This document shows, one piece after another, positions 54,088 through 64,000 of a stretch of 64,000 nt of DNA. The notes beneath the pieces are model-generated. The model saw only the letters and a program-made list of their open reading frames with translations, had not been told where the DNA came from and did no database searches. Numbering within the stretch: position 1 is the first letter of the stretch; every line of letters begins with the position of its first letter. The translations under genes were made by a program, and so were the position numbers. Source of the DNA: Bigelowiella natans CCMP2755 (lineage: Eukaryota; Cercozoa; Chlorarachniophyceae); NCBI GenBank assembly GCA_000320545.1, contig ADNK01001243.1, positions 15,001-79,000 on the forward strand, read 5' to 3'.

Positions 54088-55702
54088 ATGGACGATAATG
54101 GGGATGACTATGGCGTTTACTTGGACGGTAGTGTGAATCTTCCGATTATCTATCACCGATTAACGCGTGTGCGTGTTCAGAATGGGTGGTGCAAAACTCA
54201 ATTCACCAACTTTTCTTCGGGGGAGGGTATGTTCACAGGACTCACTGCGTCTTCATCACCGATCATCTCAGCATGCTCCTTTGTTGCAGGTGCTCATGTT
54301 GTGGGATGACTGGAATGCAAGGAGATCTCTCCAAGTACATCACCATGTGTACCGATGCGAGCGATCCTGAACTATGTGCTCAGGTTAACGACGAGGTAAG
54401 TAAACTGTGAAGACAATGATGAATATGATGGTGAGACATATGTACTAAGCTTCCATATTGAGGTAAATAAACTGTAAAGACGATGATGAATACGATAGTG
54501 ATTCATGTGTACTAATCTTCAATATTCAGGGAGACGAATCCCCGTGGCCCTATTTCGTTAAGGTGCTTGTGTTAGAATGCCTTCGCAACTATAGTCTCTA
54601 ATGTTAATTGCAGTCCTTCTAAATCCCACCTAATTTGTTCACATTTATAACAATGTCGTTCCGTCAGGAGGATGTCTGGAAAGATCGAGTCAAATTTCGA
54701 GCGCTTCTGAAGAAACGTCGCAAAGAGATATCGGAGAGAACGGTAGGCTATGCCATTTTTAAATTAGAACGGAATACGCGTGAACCGTGTGCGTTATATG
54801 AAACAGAATGAGGAAAATCTCAAAAAGCTTTCTAAAACGTGGGGGAAACTCGGCCTAAATGAAAGGTGTTCTTTGTGGCTACTTTTTAATTAGAAAACAA
54901 TTTTAAGAGTCGACGATAATTACGAACATGTGCTTTGGAAAGTCTTGTTCATAGCACATTTATAAGTTGATTATGACGCCTTCTTTCTTCCTAAATGTAT
55001 TGAAAGAAGATTTCAAATTTCGCAATTTGCAGGAGAAGACTCTGCCGAATAAATATCCCAGCTCTTCATAAATTGGCAAAAAAAGAGTGAGAAACAGCAT
55101 CGATCGATGTCGATAAAAGAAGATTTATGGCTTCCAACCTTTAGGTTCGATGTTCCATACCAGACAGTTCTCACGTCGGTCTTGACACAGGTGTGATACG
55201 CTTAATATTTTAAGTAAGGACATGCTAATTCTCCCTATCATCCCAAATTATTTTTTTCATACTTTGGACACTGGTACATCTAGAGAGCGGGATTGATAGA
55301 TATTTCATTCAATTTGTAAACATGTACATTATGTCTGCTGTTTTCTCATCCTTCCTCTCTCCTCCGGCACCCCCTTCAACTTCTTTTACCAAGGTTCAAT
55401 ACTTCAAAATGACAAGATATTCTCCAGACGGTATTGCAAAAGATGAGCTCCTCTTTGAAACTTCCCTCGAATACAGCGAAGGAGAAAATGAAGGAGAAAG
55501 TGGTGGAGATGAGAATGAGGAAGGAGATGAAGAAAAACCAGAAAAGAAAGGGGGAGAAGCAGAAGGAGGAAGCTTCTGTCTGAGGACACTTGCACTTAAA
55601 GACGAGAATATTTGGCAACAACTCATACCAGGTCTTGTCGGCTATTTTGTGGAGCCGGGTGACAAGCGTGTTAAAATTTTATGTATAAAAAATGAAAAAT
55701 GA
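54088..55702 (+). CDS. unidentified multi-exon protein
   Basis: The start ATG gives MDDNGDDYGVYLDGSVNLPI. Further plus-strand segments with splice sites follow: TGMQGDLSKYITMCTDASDP (54300-54395), EDVWKDRVKFRALLKKRRKE (54668-54742), NEENLKKLSKTWGKLGLNER (54810-54867), FDVPYQTVLTSVLTQ (55147-55190), and the last exon from about 55393 with VQYFKMTRYSPDGIAKDELL, an acidic Glu/Gly tract and LVGYFVEPGDKRVKIL, ending at 55702. The protein looks mostly helical with an acidic low-complexity insert. I recognise no family. Exon borders between 54400 and 55390 are tentative. Confidence 0.45.
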
Positions 55703-56718
55703 TTTTTCTTGTGGTTCATCAGAGGCTCGATCAAGCCTCCTACCTCGAAAAGAGAATAAGAGGAAAGAAGGAGAGGGTGATAGAAATGAAAAGGAGGAGG
55801 ATGAAAAAGATGGGAGCAAGATAGGAGCTAGAAAGGATGGAGCGTTTACTTTTCGTTCAGATCGACGACTCATTCGTCACATGATACGCGTGCTCATGCT
55901 TGGTAAATAGAAAAATGCCAGGGGAAGGGGAAACACTGAGATCTATATATTTTCCTTCACGTACATTTTGTAAAATGTCAAATCCTGATCATTAGTCATC
56001 CAATCCTAAATTTGTTGTTGTTATGACTTTGTCCCATCATAAAATGACGAGTCCTTTCCATCGTACAGAAAACGTCGTGGAGTCTTTACTGTGGGTTAAT
56101 GACAGTATGACTTGTTCTTTCATCGACTGAGCGTAATCGAAGTCATTCTCTGGCCTGAATGTACAGATGCATTTTAGGGTCACTACATTTATAATGTATT
56201 ATTTGCTAGCGATAATATACACATGTACGATGCAAGACGTACATTTTGCTTGACGTCGTGATGTCGCAGCATTTTGTCGGCAAGGCCATGCATGAGTAGC
56301 ATCGTTGCAGCATGTAGCATGAGGCGCACGCGAACGAAATAGCTGGTATGTCGCACCTTACATGTGCGAACGTCAGTCCTTCATGTGTTGCCCTACCATC
56401 AAGCATCATGAAAGCTACATGCAAAACACCAGAATGATCTAGATTATTACAGACTACTTGCATTTAATTGATGCAATTACATCCGTCTTATTACAGACTA
56501 TACTTGCTACACTAGAATACAGTACTGCATGTGACGCATCGGCTGCTATGTAAGAGTCACGTCTGCTAGCTGCATGGCGTCTATGACTAGATATTACAAG
56601 ATACGATGTACGTCTAGCAGGTATCGTATCGACGGCGGCTATTTTGGCATGTATATGCAATTACATTATAACATTCATTATACTGGCTAGACCAGCTTGC
56701 GACTGCGATACGATGTAC

Positions 56719-56771
<53 letters not shown>

Positions 56772-56792
56772 CGGAAAATTTTAAACATTTCA

Positions 56793-56824
56793 TTACATCC
56801 GTCTCATATATGAGACGGATGTAA
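56793..56824. repeat. perfect 32-bp palindrome
   Basis: TTACATCCGTCTCATA joined to its exact reverse complement. The half-site ACGGATGTAA is also part of the dispersed repeat family. Confidence 0.9.
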
Positions 56825-56837
56825 GCGAAATATTTAA

Positions 56838-56876
<39 letters not shown>

Positions 56877-56878
56877 AT

Positions 56879-56988
56879 ATTAGGATGACAATTGAAAAAA
56901 GTTGAAATTTTTTTAACATTTCATTACATCCGTATATGAGACGGATGTAATGAAAGATTTAAATTTTTTCAATGGTCATCCTAATGTA
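56879..56988. repeat. MITE-like inverted repeat
   Basis: TTAGGATGACAATTGAAAAA at the left and its imperfect reverse complement (CAATGGTCATCCTAA) at the right enclose arms meeting at TTTCATTACATCCGT / ACGGATGTAATGAAA. The structure is about 110 bp with arms of roughly 45-50 bp. Confidence 0.75.
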
Positions 56989-57007
56989 GCTACATCCGTA
57001 TTATGTG

Positions 57008-57110
57008 TGAGACGGATGTAATGAACAAATTAAATTTTTTCAATGGTCATCCTGATGTAGCAGCTGTGCAATGCAGCGGCTACAGCGCTAATGTTGTGTC
57101 TGTTGGTTTC
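57008..57110 (+). repeat. dispersed repeat copy (core GCAGCGGCTACAGCGC)
   Basis: GAGACGGATGTAATGAACAA, CAATGGTCATCCTGATGTAG and GCAGCGGCTACAGCGCTAAT in the same order as at 12088. Confidence 0.8.
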
Positions 57111-57746
57111 TGCCACAATGTGTTTCATGCATGTGAAAGCATCCTCTTTCGACCGATGATGTCGCGCATTGCGAGCAACAATTCTCAATTCTTTTTCAGC
57201 CTTGGTCAGCAGCTTCGTCTCGTCATTGCGGTTCATGATGGCGCTCATTTGATTGCGCAATCTGATTTGTTGTCGATTGTGTGTATGTTCATAGCTTGAC
57301 ATTATTGTGCTAGCATGTGTGCGTCGCCAGTGATTGTGCGCGTGGCTACATGTGCATGCATGCACAATGAGAGTAAGAGTGACTACTGCTTCCTGCAGAT
57401 GCAGGAGACAATACTGTACATACTAGCGTAGCGTAGTGCCTTGCATATAGGTCGACGTAGGGCTGCTGCGCGTTGCATGCTAGCATGCGCGTTGTTTTGT
57501 TTGATGTTTCTTCACTACTTTTATGTTTTAAAACGCTGCTGTGTACATTTACCAGATGAAAATTGTGTCAGTTGTTTTTCATTTCCTGCTCTTTTTTTGT
57601 CGTTATACTCGGATTAGGAACACCTAGACGCATGCCTACATAGCCCACGTCCCTAAGAAGTGGCACGGTCAGATCATAAATTAAAAATATATGGGAGGAT
57701 TATGTTCGGAAGAAAAGTTTCTATAGATGGATAAATAAAAAATACG

Positions 57747-58376
57747 CTAAATATTGTTTACACGATGTATATCTAACCGCAGTCGCGTCGGTTCGGCCGC
57801 TTCAGTAGGTTTAACTTCCATGACTAAGGACTTGAAACTATATGGTTCGTTTTCAGCAAGCTCCGCCAACATCTGGACAGTATGAAAATTATGTTCTAAA
57901 TGAAGGTATAAGTAATGGATCGCACTGATGAAGTGAACAAACCTTTCTATTTAAGCCAATACTAGATTCCTTGAGTGCACAGATGAAACGATTGTAAGGA
58001 ACTCCATGCTGTCTCGCACCTGAATTGTACTTTATTAGATTACTCTCTTTCAATTAGGCTCTCTATCGACATGAAATCAGGGGGGAATAAGACTCGAGGA
58101 GTGTATCAGCTGCACCTGCATTTATTTTCTGGATCCAAACTTCTCTGTTGTCCCTCTTCTTCAGCTTTCTTCCCTTATAGGCATGCTGTGGGTGGAACGA
58201 AGACACAAAAATTATTAATTAGTTTCAAATATTAACGCAACTTTATTGTTCCATGCGGGATGAAAAACCTGCAGGCTCTTTTCGACGCGGTTCCTTGCAA
58301 TTCGATGGCAATTTTTTGCCCGGCCTCGAAAGCCCTTGGCGAATTTGTAGACGAGACTCTTGTTCTTTGAAGTAAT
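57747..58376 (-). CDS. bacterial-type ribosomal protein L20 (organellar)
   Basis: L20 is an early-assembling large-subunit protein of bacterial-type ribosomes; a nuclear, intron-containing gene suggests import into mitochondria or a plastid. Exons from the N-terminal side: KFAKGFRGRAKNCHRIARN with VEKSLQ (58250-58376), HAYKGRKLKKRDNREVWIQK followed by INAGAADT (58100-58190), GARQHGVPYNRFICALKESS with IGLNRK (57945-58022), and MLAELAENEPYSFKSLVMEV (57747-57875), each matching the L20 order of conserved blocks. The C-terminal tail runs a little past the usual end. No ATG is found at the 5' side; a short first exon with any transit peptide probably lies between 58400 and 58620 but was not resolved. 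Confidence 0.8.
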
Positions 58377-58439
58377 GAGGTTTAAATCAATTTTAAGCAA
58401 GCATTCATTCTATTACAGAGACGGGTACCATTCCACTCA

Positions 58440-58570
58440 TGGTAATAAGCGGTAAGCCTTTAGCAGAGTGCTATCTGTGTAGGGGATAGACTAGGCCTGG
58501 CCTGGTGCGTCCCTGAACCGATCTAATTCCGCCGGGGGAATCCCGGGTAATCTCGGGGCTTATTACAGCG
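58440..58570. other. GC-rich, possibly structured stretch (candidate ncRNA)
   Basis: A GC-rich island in AT-rich surroundings. CCGGGGGAATCCCGGGTAAT and the flanking TAGGCCTGGCCTGG can form stable hairpins. It does not match a tRNA, and I cannot assign an RNA family. It could also be a 5' exon or promoter of the L20 gene. Confidence 0.25.
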
Positions 58571-58839
58571 AAAAAAAATGTTGCTGCACTGTTGTTTCTA
58601 TTCGCATCCTTGACTTCCCAGCTATGTTCATTCATCGAAGTGATTTCATAATGGATGTTGTCTCATAACATGTTGTAAATAAATAATTGGATTTCTATAG
58701 AAGGTTACCAGCCGTAAACTTCTAAATCTATTAGAATCATAATTATTGTTGTCATTGTTGTTGTTGTATTTATTGAAACAATACTTCTCGGGAAATATCG
58801 GGAAATTATTGATGTTCTTTTATAATCCTCTGACCTGCT

Positions 58840-59020
58840 ACTACTACTACTACTACTACCAAACCTCCGAACCACACGGCAGCAGCCAAGAAGAGGAAGA
58901 GGAAGAAGAAGAAAAAGAAGAAGAAGAAGAAGAAGAAGAAGGATACAGGAGGATACAGGAGAAGGAGAGAGAGGAAGGAAAGAAAAAATCAACAACAACA
59001 ACAAGAAGAATATCAATCGA
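58840..59020. repeat. trinucleotide tracts upstream of RIOK2
   Basis: (CTA)n at about 58840-58858 and (GAA)n at about 58890-58942. An open frame across them is low complexity and is not called as a gene. Confidence 0.7.
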
Positions 59021-59070
59021 AGTCTTCACGTGTTCCAACCTCCTTTTTAAACCGGTATCGAAGGAGCACC

Positions 59071-61759
<2,689 letters not shown>

Positions 61760-62023
61760 CTGCTGTGCTACACTGAAACGACATCTCCTGAATGATGAAG
61801 CACAAGTCCTTTATGACTAATCAGGCGTAGGTTACCAGATATTTTCGTGCTGCGTTTCGATGCATCTAATAATGCCATTCTCGCGTGCGTGCACACCTTG
61901 AGGGCGTATTTATACTCTATTTATTTCCGGGTGACACTTACTACATAGAATCCGTTAGACCACTTATCTGTAGTGTGTAAATGTGTAACATGTAGCGGCG
62001 GCTATTGTCCCGTTAGAAATGTG

Positions 62024-62110
62024 TGAGACGGGTGTAATGAAGTGATTAATCTTTTCAATAGTTATCCTAATGTAGCTATGCAAAGCAGCGGCTACAGCGC
62101 TTAGGTTGCA
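62024..62110 (+). repeat. dispersed repeat copy (core GCAGCGGCTACAGCGC)
   Basis: GAGACGGGTGTAATGAAGTG through ATGCAAAGCAGCGGCTACAG, nearly the same as at 12088 with a few substitutions. Confidence 0.8.
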
Positions 62111-63769
62111 TCCATTTGTCTCGTCCATTATGTGTGCTAAACGTTGTGTCTGTCATGGGTCATGGGGCGGTGTGTGTCATTAGGGCTAAGTCAAAAGTCG
62201 CTGCTTGATGCAAGTTGGAACTTTCCCCCGGGTGTGCGTTGGCGCCGCGCACGCTACTAGGCTAGCTTGAAGCATGCTAGCATGTGCCAAGTGAAATGCG
62301 CCGCTGGCGGATTTTTGGCTCGCTGCTCTAGTGCTGTGTGTGAGCGTGCTAGTTTGGTTCCTTGCATGTCACGATGTGTGCAATCACTCTGCAGAACTCC
62401 TGCCTAGCTGCGCAACCAGACCAGCACAAGTGCAGCTGCTTGCTGTGGCTTGCGCGCGATCGATCATCCATGTTTTTCAACACGAATCTGTGAGGAATGT
62501 CATGTCACATCACCTGTCATGATTGTGTGTGATCGTTTGTGCTAGCTGCATGTGTGTTTTGCATCGCACAATGAGCTTGTGCACTTTGCTGGTCACGCAC
62601 ATTGCTAGCTGTGGGATGATGGACACAGCATGCAATGTGGTGCGCACATCACACACGTGTCACATTGCATGTCCATCACAATGCATGGACACAGCAACAT
62701 GGTGCACACTAGCACACATCGCGTGCACGTGTCACATTACATGTCCATCATTGGGTTCAGAAATTTCAGGTACATCCAGAGGTGCAGGTTCACGTGGCAT
62801 GGCAATGACACAGTGAAAACACAACACACGCACGATCTTGCTTCACACCACACCAGCACCACACTCTGATCCACGGACATGCGCAGTTGTCCGCAAATTG
62901 AGAGGGAAGGAAGCGTGTTGGAATGCAAGCTTTCTTGAACAGCAGGGAACATTGAATCGACTTTCAGACCACTCGTTGTTGTCTGCACGCATGGATCGGA
63001 CTGATCCTCGCTCCGCTGTTCCTGGAAACTTGAACTTGACCATCAAAGCCAGAGTGCGGAAATGGCCACAGCTAGACAGAGTGCTCTTGCTGGAAAAAAT
63101 TGATTGTGATCGCACGATCTCTCTGCAATCCTCTTGAGCTCTTTTGCAAAGCGAGCACGGACAGACTCATTGAACTCCGACTAGCCAGGCGTGTGTCGAC
63201 AGTGATGCAGGCCAGTGGGTGGTCTGCTGGAGTGCAGACACCTCGATGTTTCGCGAGTCGCAACAGTTGATGCTCACAGCACGTTTTTTTCCCAGAGGCT
63301 CACAGGAACTCCTTTTGCACTCGTGCATGGGTTGTTCCATCCCCAAGCAACGTGCCTGGAAGCAAACGCCGCTTTGCAAACGAACAAGAGTGGAAGAATG
63401 AAGTGATTCCAATGGCTCAGCCGAAGGTGTCAGAAGAAGAAGAAAGAAGTGTTTGCATGTGCAGGACTGTTGTTGTGGATGAAGTGAAACCACATTGACA
63501 GAGCACGCTGATTTTCGCGCCCTCAGTGGAAGAGTCCAGCCATGAACGTGGAAAGCGAAAGGAGAAAGAATCGAAAGAACAGTTTGTGGATTGCAGGCGA
63601 GGACCCGGATTGAAAGCGAACGAACGAGTGAGTGAAGCAATCCAAACGGTGCTTGATTGATCGATTGATTGATTGATTCACGCACAACTTCGACACTTCA
63701 GGCACTCAGGCGCAATCACCTTGCGTGACACAAGTCGTGCTGCCATGAGTGAGTGAACGAAGCGGTGCA

Positions 63770-63925
63770 GCTGCTGAGAACAATGCTTGAATGAGAACAA
63801 TGATGAAAAACCAGGTTTGCAAAGTGTGACAAGACACTTGCATTGCACGAAGTGCAGTGCCTCGAACTGGCTTCAGTGAGGACTGAAAACTGTGCCTCGA
63901 ACCAACTTTGGCCAGTGAGAACCAA
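63770..63925 (-). repeat. relative of the repeat inserted in the left viral arm
   Basis: In reverse it reads GGTTCGAGGCACAGTTTTCA, TCCTCACTGAAGCCAGTTCG and AGGCACTGCACTTCGTGCAA, then CATCATTGTTCTCATTC. It matches the order of words in the repeat at 25120-25385 at clear but imperfect identity. Confidence 0.65.
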
Positions 63926-64000
63926 CGCGTGAAACAAAAAGAGACCAATGAGAGTGGCACTCTGCTAGTCTGGCCACTCCTCCACTCCCAGTTTCATTGT

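Larger units (their letters stand above)
55703..57746. other. gene-poor zone with palindromes and repeats
   Basis: A frame at 55692-55910 (Lys/Glu-rich) may be an extra exon of the preceding gene or nothing. From 56200 on the DNA has CATG-rich texture, (TA)n at about 56725-56766, (TG)n at about 56845-56872, perfect palindromes and two copies of the dispersed repeat. No gene is supported. Confidence 0.5.
61760..64000. other. gene-free, repeat-rich end of the window
   Basis: No exon is supported. It includes dispersed repeat copies, dense TGCATG/GCTAGC texture (62200-62760) and many open frames on both strands with no recognisable protein. Its texture resembles the other gene-free zones. Confidence 0.5.

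Noticed and set aside
58440-58570. tRNA gene on either strand
   Set aside because: No T-arm consensus and no cloverleaf could be drawn.
62843-63685. Several 90-170 residue frames in the terminal zone
   Set aside because: Frames on both strands overlap, none has a recognisable domain, and the DNA matches repeat texture elsewhere.

Overview
The window is nuclear DNA of an intron-rich eukaryote, probably a unicellular one, whose lineage I could not determine. Evidence for this is many short GT-AG introns, eukaryote-specific genes (LTV1, RIOK2, a SWI3/SMARCC subunit, a bacterial-type L20 ribosomal protein that should be mitochondrial or plastid) and abundant microsatellites. An AT-rich integrated DNA virus of the polinton-like virus (PLV)/virophage type interrupts the host DNA from about 24052 to 45836. 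It is bounded by inverted repeats of about 0.9 kb.

Left host arm (1-24051): a TPR gene with a predicted membrane anchor (+), LTV1 (-), a trypsin-fold-like gene (+), unresolved exons followed by a second TPR gene (+), then a long run of minus-strand exons from at least two or three genes (a multi-pass membrane protein, a SPRY-like membrane protein and unidentified proteins). Two stretches (about 2240-3090 and 11700-13270) are gene-free and rich in TGCATGCA and GCTAGC words.

Viral element (24052-45836): the left arm holds the left terminal inverted repeat with a broken copy of the TIR gene, an inserted host-type dispersed repeat, a reverse-transcriptase fragment and an ankyrin gene built from 179-bp exon-intron modules. 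The viral core follows. It has a 1273-residue replication protein (possible OTU-like N-terminus, polymerase-like middle, SF1 helicase, HNH nuclease), small zinc-finger and charged proteins, a proline-rich protein, the FtsK/HerA-type packaging ATPase, putative virion proteins, the double-jelly-roll major capsid protein, a penton-like minor capsid protein, fibre-like proteins, a SAP-domain protein, a GIY-YIG plus zinc-finger protein, a DUF5824-like protein and a 52-residue basic protein. The intact right-hand TIR gene encodes a GIY-YIG-like protein. Eleven of about 18 viral starts have TCTA 10-16 nt upstream, resembling the late promoter described for CroV and mavirus. Three viral frames open with ATGTG, where the ATG is 2 nt out of frame with the long reading frame. 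I see no integrase, capsid protease or canonical polymerase, so the element may be defective or may rely on other functions.

Right host arm (45837-64000): a repeat-rich gap, the SWI3/SMARCC gene (-), an unidentified multi-exon gene (+), a second repeat zone with perfect palindromes, the L20 gene (-), RIOK2 (+) and a terminal repeat zone. One dispersed repeat family (core GCAGCGGCTACAGCGC) occurs in all the large gene-free zones sampled here, including just outside the right end of the virus. A different repeat, near the end of the window, has relatives inserted inside the left viral arm.
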